Source: CAKSHC01 sp045594545
GTDB lineage: Bacteria > Bacillota > Clostridia > Oscillospirales > UMGS1783
Length of the DNA: 7,186 nt
Reading direction: 5' to 3'
NCBI GenBank assembly: GCA_045594545.1
Contig: JAZNYQ010000121.1
Location: 1 to 7,186, forward strand
Shown: in pieces, positions 1 through 6,425 of the stretch
Layout: the number at the start of each line of letters is the position of its first letter
Position numbering within the stretch: the first letter of the stretch is position 1
Made by a program: the position numbers and the translations under genes
Notes under the pieces: model-generated
Database searches by the model: none
What the model was told of the DNA's origin: nothing
Seen by the model: only the letters and a program-made list of their open reading frames with translations

Positions 1-123
1 AACATCCCCGCCAGCGCCGCTCTGCCCATTGAGCCCGCCGTAGCCAAAGCCGGCGACGAGGGCCTGCTCGAAGGCTATGAGCAAGACTGGTTAGACCCCA
101 TCATCAACCATCTAAACGCCTAA
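1..123 (+). CDS. C-terminal end of a probable Mrp/NBP35-family P-loop ATPase (partial)
   Basis: Frame 1 is open from the window edge to TAA at 121-123 and gives 40 residues. The tail reads LPIEPAVAKAGDEG, then EQDWLDPII. This resembles the C-terminus of Mrp/NBP35 ATPases (iron-sulfur cluster carrier ATPases related to MinD/ParA), where an 'IPxDPxxAxxxDxG' segment follows the last core strand. The nucleotide-binding motifs lie outside the window, so the family call rests on the tail alone. Other MinD/CobQ-like P-loop ATPases share similar ends. If correct, it would be a soluble cytosolic Fe-S carrier. No simple hairpin terminator follows at once; the next 380 bases are a repeat element. Confidence 0.5.
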   Translation, partial: NIPASAALPIEPAVAKAGDEGLLEGYEQDWLDPIINHLNA

Positions 124-125
124 AC

Positions 126-507
126 AAAAACGAGCCGAACGGGTGCTTCTCATAAGGATGATTAAAGCCTCGATCAATTTCATCCAGGCTTTTCTTATGC
201 TTATCGGATAGAACTAGCATCGCATTTGTAAGTACAAATGCTTCTTTTTGGGTGATACCCAAACCCTTTTTACAACAAAAAAGAAAGATAAGTGATATTC
301 TTTGCTGTGCAAAGAGTGATATTTTCACTTTGTGAAAGTGATATTACTCCCTCTGGTCGTAGTGATATTTTATTCGCCCTAAAAACTGTCCGAAGGACAA
401 TACCACTCGGTGCTAACCGAATATAACTGCGAAGCAATAGAACTCGCCTTTGGCGAATAAAACTGCGAGACTTCCTTATGAGAAGTCTCGCAACTCGGCT
501 CGTTTTT
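126..507. repeat. Inverted-repeat element with an array of tandem mini-hairpins (MITE-like)
   Basis: This non-coding stretch fills the gap between two convergent genes. Its ends are imperfect inverted repeats: 126-138 pairs exactly with 495-507 (13 bp), and 146-158 pairs exactly with 473-485 (13 bp). Inside is a row of short hairpins with mostly 3-nt loops at 300-314, 323-337, 387-399, 407-420 (4-nt loop), 428-436 and 444-456, a degenerate one near 346-360, and a longer one at 464-492. Left-half hairpins are separated by AGTGATATT (291, 315, 337, 361). Right-half hairpins are separated by AATANNACT (399, 420, 436, 456), which is the reverse complement pattern, so the array changes orientation near 370-385. 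No transposase is present. Similar hairpin-rich intergenic sequence is common in gut Firmicutes (from memory). Possible roles are a non-autonomous mobile element or a shared 3' end for the flanking genes. Confidence 0.65.
464..492 (-). terminator. Possible terminator hairpin downstream of degV
   Basis: An 11-bp perfect stem (464-474 with 482-492, 7-nt loop) lies 18 bases past the degV stop. On the minus strand it is followed by GTTTTATT, a modest T-rich run. It is also the innermost part of the right arm of the repeat element, so termination may be a secondary use. Confidence 0.45.
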
Positions 508-509
508 TA

Positions 510-1361
510 TTACCTTTCGTTGGACAAGAAGAAAACGGCGATGGTACCGGGTCCGGAATGGGCACCGATGACAGGACCGATATCGGCAATGTAGCACACC
601 GATTCACCCGTGCGCTCCTCAATGGTCGCAGCCAATTCCTCAGCCTGATCCCGACAGTCGGCCTGACAGATCATAATCGGGCCGTCGGTACGGGTGTCCT
701 GCAGCCGCTTGAGCAGGGCGCCCAGCGCCGCCTTGCGCCCTTTCACCTTAGACATACTGATCAGATGTCCCTCGTCGTCCACATGAAGTACCGGCTTAAT
801 GCCGAGCAGTCCGCCGACGAAAGCAAGTGTAGGACTGATACGGCCGCCCCGCTTTAAGTACACCAGATCATCCACCGTAAACCAGTGAGAGATCTTAGGC
901 GAAGTCTCCCGAACATATTGCGCCGTTTGCGTAAGATCGGCGCCGCCGTTGCGCTTGTCTACCGCCAGTTTCACCATCAAACCCTCGCCCGCCGAAGCGC
1001 ACAGGGTATCCACCGTTTCGATCACCGCATCGGGATATTCCGCCCGCAATTCCTCGGCCGCCATGGCCGCCGCATTGGCGGTGGTGGACAAGCCCGTCGA
1101 AAACCCGATATACAAGATATCCTTTCCGTCTTTGAGGATCGGCTCAAACGCGGCACGAAAATCGCCCATATTCGCCGCCGCCGTGCGGGCCACCGCTCCG
1201 TCTTTCATGCGATTATAAAAGTCAGAAACGGGCATTTCGGTATATTCTTGGTCCTCTCCCTCGAAGCGAAATGACAATTTTACGCTTAAAACATCCCATT
1301 TTTGAAGCGTTTGGGTATCAATATCGCAGGCAGAATCGGTCACAATTGCAAAATTTCTCAT
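510..1361 (-). CDS. DegV family fatty-acid-binding protein
   Basis: The product is 283 residues, the usual length for DegV proteins. These bind a fatty acid and in Firmicutes can serve as FakB, the carrier that presents exogenous fatty acids to the kinase FakA. Family landmarks are visible: TDSACD at 8-13, GFSTGLSTT at 86-94, the DT of ETVDTL near 118-119, DLVYLKRGGRIS at 165-176, IKP at 188-190 and IGAHSGPGT at 265-273. The usual TSQPS-like lid motif reads TAAAN (60-64), a divergent form. The start chosen is the ATG at 1361, with AAGGAG at 1368-1373 six bases upstream; an upstream in-frame ATG at 1418 lacks this support and would overlap the promoter. The gene stands alone, divergent from the HTH gene. 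No fakA is in view, so the FakB role is inferred from the family only. Confidence 0.92.
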   Translation of the reverse strand: MRNFAIVTDSACDIDTQTLQKWDVLSVKLSFRFEGEDQEYTEMPVSDFYNRMKDGAVARTAAANMGDFRAAFEPILKDGKDILYIGFSTGLSTTANAAAMAAEELRAEYPDAVIETVDTLCASAGEGLMVKLAVDKRNGGADLTQTAQYVRETSPKISHWFTVDDLVYLKRGGRISPTLAFVGGLLGIKPVLHVDDEGHLISMSKVKGRKAALGALLKRLQDTRTDGPIMICQADCRDQAEELAATIEERTGESVCYIADIGPVIGAHSGPGTIAVFFLSNER

Positions 1362-1407
1362 GGTTTTCTCCTTTTTTGGCCTTGTTTTCATGCTTTCTAT
1401 TATGAGC

Positions 1408-1435
1408 ATTATACCCAATTACTTCAACCTACCAA
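1408..1435 (-). promoter_or_regulatory. Putative degV promoter
   Basis: On the minus strand a perfect -10 TATAAT (1408-1413) lies 16 bases after a TTGGTA -35-like hexamer (1430-1435). Transcription would start near 1401, giving a leader of about 40 nt before the degV ATG. The -35 is weak. Confidence 0.5.
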
Positions 1436-1455
1436 TCCATTTCTTCACTATACTG

Positions 1456-1532
1456 TTGACAAATCAAGGTGTAGAATTTTCGGTAGAGCACTCTCCCCAC
1501 GGTAGAGTGACAAAAAATTTCCTTGATTTACA
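1456..1532. promoter_or_regulatory. Large dyad / candidate operator in the divergent degV-HTH region
   Basis: Nested symmetry lies between the two divergent genes. The outer arms 1461-1469 and 1521-1529 are an exact 9-bp inverted repeat (AAATCAAGG / CCTTGATTT). The inner dyad spans 1489-1509, with 9-bp half sites matching at 8 positions around CAC. The octamer CGGTAGAG is also directly repeated at 1481-1488 and 1500-1507, 19 bp apart. The right outer arm covers the HTH gene's -35 region. The simplest reading is an operator for autoregulation by the adjacent HTH protein. The inner dyad also resembles MerR-type operators, but no MerR gene is here. Confidence 0.45.
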
Positions 1533-1563
1533 ATGGATTTTATGGTATGCTTGTAACGAGGTG
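1523..1563 (+). promoter_or_regulatory. Putative promoter and RBS of the HTH gene
   Basis: TTGATT (1523-1528), a 17-bp spacer, then TATGCT (1546-1551) preceded by TG at 1543-1544 make an extended -10 promoter. The likely start, around 1558, coincides with the GAGGTG ribosome binding site (1558-1563), so the leader would be very short. A TTGACA at 1456-1461 has no good -10 at the right distance. Confidence 0.5.
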
Positions 1564-1568
1564 ATACC

Positions 1569-2186
1569 ATGGATGAACTCAAAGTGATTATCGCCGCCAA
1601 CATTGCCTCTCTGCGCAAAGCGCGGGAGATGACACAGTTTGAATTGGCCGAGCGATTAAATTATTCCGACAAAGCCGTCTCAAAATGGGAGCGTGGCGAG
1701 TCGATCCCCGACGTGGCGGTGCTCAAACAAATTGCTGATCTGTTCTCGGTGACGGTGGATTATCTGCTCACATCCGATCACTCGGATAAAAAGGAGCAGC
1801 CCGGTATGATCAGCCAGCGCAACCGTATGTATATTATGGGGCTGAGTATTTTACTGGTATGGTTTATTGCTACGCTGGTGTTTGTGGTGCTGGATCTGAC
1901 AACGATGAACACCCCCGGACATTGGCTGGCCTTTATTTTTGCCCTGCCCGTATCGGCCGTTGTGTGGCTGGTCTTTAACAGCATTTGGTTTAACGGCAAG
2001 ATCAACTGGGTCATTATTTCCCTGCTGATGTGGTCATTCCTGCTTTGCTTATATCTGACCTTGGTAACGCTGGGAAGCAACCTATGGCTGATCTTCATTT
2101 TAGGAATCCCCGGTCAAGCCATCATCTATTTGTGGTCGGGCATCAAATTCAAAAAACGCATCCCAAAAAAGAAAACGAAAGCATAA
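1569..2186 (+). CDS. XRE-family HTH regulator with four predicted membrane segments
   Basis: The product is 205 residues. Residues 11-66 form a Cro/C1-type helix-turn-helix domain, with MTQFELAERL, then the recognition helix in SDKAVSKWERG and the common PDVAVLKQIADLFSVTVDYLL continuation. After a charged linker (70-86), four hydrophobic segments follow at about 88-108, 118-140, 146-168 and 171-191, and the protein ends in a lysine-rich tail (194-204). This suggests a DNA-binding domain tethered to the inner face of the membrane, a layout widespread in Firmicutes. The signal it senses is unknown; the membrane part has no motif I recognise. The ATG at 1569 has GAGGTG five bases upstream. It probably regulates itself and perhaps the divergent degV through the dyad upstream. 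Confidence 0.85.
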   Translation: MDELKVIIAANIASLRKAREMTQFELAERLNYSDKAVSKWERGESIPDVAVLKQIADLFSVTVDYLLTSDHSDKKEQPGMISQRNRMYIMGLSILLVWFIATLVFVVLDLTTMNTPGHWLAFIFALPVSAVVWLVFNSIWFNGKINWVIISLLMWSFLLCLYLTLVTLGSNLWLIFILGIPGQAIIYLWSGIKFKKRIPKKKTKA

Positions 2187-2190
2187 AAAC

Positions 2191-2224
2191 CACCCGAGAA
2201 AATCATATTTTCTCGGGTGTTTTT
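2191..2224. terminator. Strong bidirectional intrinsic terminator
   Basis: A perfect 13-bp stem (2191-2203 with 2207-2219) with a 3-nt loop is followed by TTTTT (2220-2224) on the plus strand. On the minus strand the hairpin is followed by GTTTTTA. It lies four bases after the HTH gene stop and serves that gene. In the other direction it is the first clear terminator for transcripts leaving hydF. Confidence 0.9.
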
Positions 2225-2243
2225 CTATAAATCTACAGCAAAA

Positions 2244-2406
2244 AAGGTAAGAGGTCAGAATTAAGAATTAAGAGGTTTTTGTTTTGAGAATCGAAACAAG
2301 AATCTTAATAATCTCATTGCAATCCGCATATATACTCTCAAATGCTTGTTTTTCCAGATATCCGCTTTCTTACACTTTCTCACCTCTTAATTCTTACCTC
2401 TTAATT
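2244..2406. repeat. Small inverted-repeat element abutting the hydF 3' end
   Basis: The element is AT-rich and has no gene. The 14-mer at 2262-2275 (TAAGAATTAAGAGG) is exactly inverted at 2383-2396. CCTCTTAATT is directly repeated at 2383-2392 and 2397-2406, and a related GTAAGAGGT word lies at 2247-2255. The copy at 2397-2406 contains the hydF stop codon (TAA on the minus strand, 2401-2403). The roughly 105-bp interior shows only weak short dyads. Size, terminal symmetry and lack of coding suggest a MITE-like insertion, but no target duplication can be defined. Confidence 0.55.
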
Positions 2407-3567
2407 AAATATCTGTAGGGAGCGGTCGAGGATGCCGTGCATGGCGGCGATGGCTACGCCATAATTGACCATGGGGACGCCTTGTGCTTCGGCTTTTGCC
2501 ATTCGGTGTTTCATTTCGGCTTCATTGAGCATACAACCGCCGCAATGAACGATGACTTTATATTCCTTGAGGTCGTCGGGGAAGGTGCCGCCCGAGGTAA
2601 AGGAGAATTCGGGTTTGGCTTTACAATAGTTTTCTATCCATGCGGGCATTTTGACCGTGCCGATGTCGTTGCATTGGCGGTGGTGGGTACAACCCTCGCT
2701 GATGAGAACCTTATCGCCGTCCTTGAGGTCAGCCAAGGCCTTGGCGCCTGCTTGTAATGCTGACAACTCTCCTTTATACCGAGCCATTAAAATGGAAAAG
2801 GAAGTAAGGGGGATTTGGTTTGGCACATCTTTGCTGACCCGCTCAAACACCTGCGAATCGGTAATGACCATGGCGGGGGTGATCTTCTCTAACGTTTCTT
2901 TTACCTCTTCTGGCTGAACGGTCACGACGATGCCGTGATGGTCGAGAATATCCCGTATGGTCATTTGCTGCGGCAGAATCAGCCGCCCTTTGGGGGCGGA
3001 TTCGTCGATGGGGGTGACCAGCACGACCACATCGCCCCTGCGCAACAGATCAGACACAATGACCTTTTCGTTTTTCATCTTGGCGGCAAACTGCCCCAGT
3101 TTCTCCTTGATGCTTTCCACGCCCTCGCCGCTGACGGCACTGGCATAGAGCCGTCCCTCGACACGGTCGGTCACCTGATCGGCCTTATTCCAGACCATAA
3201 GATAGGGCATCTTTTTTTCGACAAACAGGGCTTCGAGTTGCTGATCCTGTTCACTCATGCCGACGGCCGCATCGACCACCAACACGGCAATATCGGTCTG
3301 TCCCAAGATCTGTTTGGCCTTCTGCACCCGTTTCTCGCCTAAATTCCCCTCATCGTCCAGACCGGGGGTGTCGATGATCACAACAGGGCCAAGAGGTAAC
3401 AGTTCCATGGCCTTTTTCACGGGATCGGTAGTGGTACCCTTGACATCAGACACGACCGACAGTTCCTGTCCGGTAACGGCATTGACCAGACTGGACTTGC
3501 CGGCATTACGCATACCGAAAAAGCCGATATGCAACCGTTCGCCCGATGCGGTAGACTGTAAACTCAT
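2401..3567 (-). CDS. hydF: [FeFe]-hydrogenase maturation GTPase HydF
   Basis: The product is 388 residues, close to the family norm. HydF is the scaffold on which the 2Fe subcluster precursor is assembled and from which it is delivered to apo-HydA. The N-terminal GTPase domain shows the P-loop GMRNAGKSS (18-26), switch threonines in GTTTD (44-48), DTPG (66-69), NKAD (127-130) and SAVSG (143-147). A dimerisation region follows. The C-terminal cluster domain carries C293-T-H295 and H341-C342-G-G-C345, matching the CxH...HCxxC [4Fe-4S] ligand pattern with 45 residues between the histidines. The start at 3567 has TAAGGAGGAG (3571-3580) ideally spaced; longer starts would run into hydG. It follows hydG by 10 nt. 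The stop codon lies inside a repeat copy, so the last residue or two may come from an insertion. Confidence 0.97.
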   Translation of the reverse strand: MSLQSTASGERLHIGFFGMRNAGKSSLVNAVTGQELSVVSDVKGTTTDPVKKAMELLPLGPVVIIDTPGLDDEGNLGEKRVQKAKQILGQTDIAVLVVDAAVGMSEQDQQLEALFVEKKMPYLMVWNKADQVTDRVEGRLYASAVSGEGVESIKEKLGQFAAKMKNEKVIVSDLLRRGDVVVLVTPIDESAPKGRLILPQQMTIRDILDHHGIVVTVQPEEVKETLEKITPAMVITDSQVFERVSKDVPNQIPLTSFSILMARYKGELSALQAGAKALADLKDGDKVLISEGCTHHRQCNDIGTVKMPAWIENYCKAKPEFSFTSGGTFPDDLKEYKVIVHCGGCMLNEAEMKHRMAKAEAQGVPMVNYGVAIAAMHGILDRSLQIFN

Positions 3568-3570
3568 ACG

Positions 3571-3580
3571 CTCCTCCTTA
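3571..3580 (-). promoter_or_regulatory. hydF ribosome binding site overlapping the hydG stop
   Basis: TAAGGAGGAG on the minus strand supplies both the hydG stop (TAA, 3578-3580) and the hydF Shine-Dalgarno, five bases from its ATG. It decides the hydF start and suggests coupled translation. Confidence 0.85.
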
Positions 3581-5029
3581 AAAACGGAAGTCACGGCGAT
3601 TGGATGCTTTGATTGCGGCAATATTTTCCTCGGCGATCTTGCGCACCTTATCTTTCGGGATGCGGGTCAATTCCCGCTCGACCATATCGTAGCCGACGGC
3701 CTTGGTGGCAGGGCTTGCATAGTCTTCCAGATACTCCGACAGGGTCATCAAAGCGTTGGGGTGGCAACAGTTGAGGATCTGTCCCGTCTTACACAGGCTC
3801 ATAAACCGATCGCCCGTACGCCCCTCGCGGTAGCAGGCGGTGCAGAAAGACGGAATATGTCCGTTCTCCATGAGCCAGCGCACCACATCGTCGAGCGAGC
3901 GTTGATCGGACACGTCAAACTGCTCGGTATCGTGGGGGCGCTCATCCGCCGAGTAGCCGGCATAGCCACCTACCGAGGTACGGCTGCCGCCCGACACCTG
4001 CGACACGCCCAGATGCAACAGACGGCTGCGCACCTGCTCACTTTCGCGGGTAGAGATGATGATGCCGGTATAAGGCACGGCCAGACGGATGCAGGCGGTA
4101 ATTTTAGCAAAGGTATCGTCGTCGATGCCGTTGTCGAACTGGTCAGGGTCGATATCCGAGGCCCGTTTCAGACGAGGCACCGAGATGGTATGGGGACCGA
4201 CCCCATGCACCGCTTCCAAGTGTTCGGCGTGCATAAGAAGTCCGGCAAATTCGTATTTATACAGTTCCAACCCAAACAGAACGCCCAGACCCACATCATC
4301 AATGCCGCCTTCCATGGCGCGGTCCATGGCCTCGGTATGGTAGGCGTAGTTGCTCTTGGGGCCGGTGGGATGGAGTTTTTCATAACTTTCCTTATGATAG
4401 GTTTCCTGGAACAGGATGTAGGTGCCGATGCCCGCCTCTTTGAGTTTGCGATAGTTCTCGACGGTAGTAGCGGCAATATTAACATTGACGCGGCGGATGT
4501 CGCCGTTCTTGTGATGGACGCTGTAAATCGTCTTTATGCACTCCAGAATGTACTCGATGGGGTTGTTGACCGGATCTTCGCCCGACTCGATGGCCAGACG
4601 CTTATGGCCCATATCCTGCAGGGCGATGACCTCGGCCTTGACCTCTTCCTGTGTGAGTTTCTTGCGGGGGATGGTCTTGTTCTTCAGATGATAGGGGCAA
4701 TAGACACAGCCGTTGACGCAGTAATTGGACAGGTACAGCGGAGCAAAAATAACGATGCGGTTGCCGTAGAACGCCAATTTAATCTCCTCGGCAATTTTAT
4801 AGATCTGTTCGATCTTTTCAGGAATCTCGCAGGCCAGCAGGACCGAGGCTTCGCGGTGGGTCAATCCTGCGCAGGTATAGCCGGTTTCGCCTTTTTTGGG
4901 GCGGGCTTTTTCCAAAATAGCATCGATCAGTTCCACATTGTTCTTATTTTCCTCGGCATAAGCGAGGGTGGCGCGGATCTCGGCGTCGTCGATAAATTCA
5001 TGGGCTTGTAACGATTTGGGATTATACAT
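3578..5029 (-). CDS. hydG: [FeFe]-hydrogenase maturation radical SAM tyrosine lyase HydG
   Basis: The product is 483 residues, in the family's range. HydG cleaves tyrosine with a 5'-deoxyadenosyl radical to p-cresol and dehydroglycine. The latter breaks down to CO and CN-, giving the Fe(CO)2(CN)-cysteine synthon for HydE. The radical SAM cluster motif is C104-VNG-C108-VY-C111 (CxxxCxxC). The GED of ESGEDP (149-153) is the SAM-binding motif of the barrel. The C-terminal auxiliary cluster motif is present as C396-TA-C399 with a further C421-C422 pair, where C422 gives the canonical CX2CX22C. That domain separates HydG from ThiH. The ATG at 5029 has AAAGGAG six bases upstream, inside the end of hydE, with 3 nt between the genes. 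It is the third gene of the maturation operon, and all signature residues are intact. Confidence 0.97.
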   Translation of the reverse strand: MYNPKSLQAHEFIDDAEIRATLAYAEENKNNVELIDAILEKARPKKGETGYTCAGLTHREASVLLACEIPEKIEQIYKIAEEIKLAFYGNRIVIFAPLYLSNYCVNGCVYCPYHLKNKTIPRKKLTQEEVKAEVIALQDMGHKRLAIESGEDPVNNPIEYILECIKTIYSVHHKNGDIRRVNVNIAATTVENYRKLKEAGIGTYILFQETYHKESYEKLHPTGPKSNYAYHTEAMDRAMEGGIDDVGLGVLFGLELYKYEFAGLLMHAEHLEAVHGVGPHTISVPRLKRASDIDPDQFDNGIDDDTFAKITACIRLAVPYTGIIISTRESEQVRSRLLHLGVSQVSGGSRTSVGGYAGYSADERPHDTEQFDVSDQRSLDDVVRWLMENGHIPSFCTACYREGRTGDRFMSLCKTGQILNCCHPNALMTLSEYLEDYASPATKAVGYDMVERELTRIPKDKVRKIAEENIAAIKASNRRDFRF

Positions 5030-5032
5030 AAT

Positions 5033-6070
5033 TTACTCCTTTACATCGCCGCGGGCGGTGACGATCTCGTACCCGATGGCAGACATTTTTTCTATTAGCG
5101 TTTGTTTGCTTTGGGCCGATTCGGCACCGTCGCTGACCTTATTATTATATAGTTGATATTTCTTGCGCACACCGGGGGGTGATAAATTCGGCATCACGAC
5201 GTTGGCGCCCGCCAGTATTCCCTTTTCCCGTCCGAACGGGTCGATCGAACCGAGGGCGGTGGTAGAGGGCAAAAGCAGATTGGGCTTGATCAATCGCAAA
5301 ATGGAGAGCAGATAACAGGTCAGTTCCAGTGTACCTGCCTTTTCCTTTCCGAACGGGGTATCGCTTTGGGGGATAAATGGGCCGATGCCGCACATGGCGG
5401 GCTGAAATTCCTCAACAAATTTCAGATCGGCGGCCAAATGCGCGCTTGTCTGATTGGGAGAACCGACCATAAAGCCGCAACCCGTCTGATAGCCGATCGC
5501 TTTGAGATCGTGCAGGCAGCGCAGGCGATTTTCCAGCGTTAATTCCTTGGGATGGAGAGAGGCATAGTGCTCGGCGGTGGCCGTTTCGTGGCGAAGCAGA
5601 TACCGATCGGCGCCGGCATCAAACAGTTTCTGATAGCTCTCACGGCTCCGCTCGCCCAAAGACAGGGTGACGGCGCAATCGGGGAAACGGGTCTTGATCT
5701 CCTTAATCAAGGCATAGAGCCGCTCGTCGGTATAATAGGCGTCTTCGCCGCCCTGCATAACAAAGGTGCGAAAGCCGAGGGCGTACCCCTCCTCGCAACA
5801 AGCCAATATATCGGCTTCGCTCAGTCGGTAGCGGGAGCAGTTTGGATTGGAACGGCGGATGCCGCAATACAGGCAGTCGTTTTTGCAGTAATTGCTGATC
5901 TCAATAAGACCTCGGATGTAGACGGTATTGCCGTAGATGGCCTTTCGAACCGCCACGGCGCGCTTGGCCAATTCTTCGGCCAAGGCAGGGGTGCGATTGT
6001 CGATCAACGCCTGATACTCGGACAGAGAAAGAGAATGTTGCCGCTCCAGTTTATCGATCAGGGCGATCAT
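5033..6070 (-). CDS. hydE: [FeFe]-hydrogenase maturation radical SAM protein HydE
   Basis: The product is 345 residues, the usual HydE length. HydE acts after HydG on its Fe(CO)2(CN)(cysteine) product through adenosyl-radical chemistry, toward the dinuclear precursor loaded on HydF. The radical SAM motif is C62-KND-C66-LY-C69. QGGED (106-110) contacts SAM, RHETA is at 160-164, PFIPQSDTPF at 231-240, and TALGSIDPFGRE with GANVVMPNLSP at 271-298. The second [4Fe-4S] cluster seen in some HydE proteins needs cysteines near residues 311-322; here KVSDGAESAQSK has none, so this is a single-cluster HydE. The start overlaps the upstream stop as ATGA (6067-6070). There is no strong Shine-Dalgarno, so translation is probably coupled. 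The BioB-like relative PylB is the main alternative, but the context settles it as HydE. Confidence 0.96.
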   Translation of the reverse strand: MIALIDKLERQHSLSLSEYQALIDNRTPALAEELAKRAVAVRKAIYGNTVYIRGLIEISNYCKNDCLYCGIRRSNPNCSRYRLSEADILACCEEGYALGFRTFVMQGGEDAYYTDERLYALIKEIKTRFPDCAVTLSLGERSRESYQKLFDAGADRYLLRHETATAEHYASLHPKELTLENRLRCLHDLKAIGYQTGCGFMVGSPNQTSAHLAADLKFVEEFQPAMCGIGPFIPQSDTPFGKEKAGTLELTCYLLSILRLIKPNLLLPSTTALGSIDPFGREKGILAGANVVMPNLSPPGVRKKYQLYNNKVSDGAESAQSKQTLIEKMSAIGYEIVTARGDVKE

Positions 6071-6318
6071 GATTTAGACCCCGCATAGGCGGTCTTGGCG
6101 CTCACGCCCGACAGCCGCCCGATCTTACCCGACAGGGCCGAGATAATATCCTGCGGCGCATCCACGGCCACGCTGATGAGGTTGATGCCCTTTTCGCAAT
6201 GAGGGATGCCCATGCGGCCGATGATATACTCGCCGTATTCATGCAACAGATGATTGAGTTGCATCACCGAGTCCCGTTCCTCGACGACCACGGCAATGAC
6301 TGCGACTCTCGTTTCCAT
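6067..6318 (-). CDS. TM1266-like iron-only hydrogenase system putative regulator
   Basis: This 83-residue protein matches the TM1266 family, a small ACT/ferredoxin-fold protein found next to [FeFe]-hydrogenase maturation genes and called a putative regulator. Visible family features are the start RVAVIAVVVEERDSV (4-18), HEYGEYIIGRMGIP (26-39), GINLISVAVDAP (44-55) and ISALSGKIGRLSGV (59-72). There is no DNA-binding domain, so any regulatory role is through ligand or protein contact, and its biochemistry is not settled. It is first in the operon, with AGGAGG (6324-6329) before the ATG and a 4-nt overlap with hydE. Confidence 0.92.
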   Translation of the reverse strand: METRVAVIAVVVEERDSVMQLNHLLHEYGEYIIGRMGIPHCEKGINLISVAVDAPQDIISALSGKIGRLSGVSAKTAYAGSKS

Positions 6319-6330
6319 GCTTTCCTCCTA

Positions 6331-6419
6331 AAATAAAAAACTGCGTCCCGAAAGACGCAGTAATTCCCTATAACTATGCCGTCTTTCATCTCAAGTGTTA
6401 CGTTTCGATGTCAGATTCT
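6331..6419 (-). ncRNA. Candidate riboswitch/attenuator leader of the hydrogenase maturation operon
   Basis: The leader, roughly 100 nt from the predicted start near 6419 to the first ATG, can fold in two exclusive ways. In the OFF form the terminator at 6340-6361 is intact. In the ON form the minus-strand segment 6387-6380 (GAAAGACG) pairs exactly with 6357-6350 (CGTCTTTC), which is the terminator's 5' arm plus loop; three more pairs are possible between 6375-6373 and 6361-6359. Upstream, 6410-6407 (CATC) can pair with 6390-6387 (GATG), extended past a 2x2 mismatch by 6415-6413 with 6384-6382. This would hide the antiterminator. I do not match it to SAM, TPP, cobalamin, T-box or other classes I know. 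The ligand or protein is unknown. Confidence 0.6.
6340..6361 (-). terminator. Intrinsic terminator in the operon leader (attenuator)
   Basis: On the minus strand an 8-bp stem (6361-6354 with 6347-6340, 6-nt loop) runs into TTTTTTATTTT, immediately before the AGGAGG of the first operon gene. It lies downstream of the operon promoter, so it would end transcription before the coding region unless disrupted. Confidence 0.85.
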
Positions 6420-6425
6420 ACTACT

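Noticed and set aside
104..328. 74-codon minus-strand frame and other short frames in the left repeat element
   Set aside because: No RBS, it runs through hairpin repeats and into the end of the upstream gene. A peptide-like segment (SDKHKKSLDEIDRGF) is intriguing but not enough to call a gene.
291..464. CRISPR-like array from the regularly spaced 9-mers
   Set aside because: The repeats are only 9 bp, the spacers are themselves hairpins, the word inverts midway, and there are no cas genes.
1362..1418. Extended N-terminus for degV starting at 1418
   Set aside because: It would include the -10 hexamer and the RBS; the ATG at 1361 starts exactly at the conserved beta-strand (FAIVTDS).
1489..1509. 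MerR-family promoter dyad
   Set aside because: It looks similar, but no -35/-10 pair with 19-20 bp spacing brackets it and no MerR gene is adjacent; it is kept only as a generic dyad.
3568..3621. Extended N-terminus for hydF starting at 3621
   Set aside because: It would overlap hydG by more than 40 bases and ignores the ideal AAGGAGG before the ATG at 3567, which directly precedes the GTPase domain.
3257..5011. Very long open frame (584 codons) on the plus strand across hydG
   Set aside because: It is antisense to hydG, has no protein-like domains or RBS, and the opposite strand encodes all HydG signature motifs.
6362..6419. SAM-I riboswitch, because of GATGAAA..CGGCA in the leader
   Set aside because: The leader is too short and lacks the four-way junction, the k-turn and the conserved GAGGGA and GGCAACC boxes.
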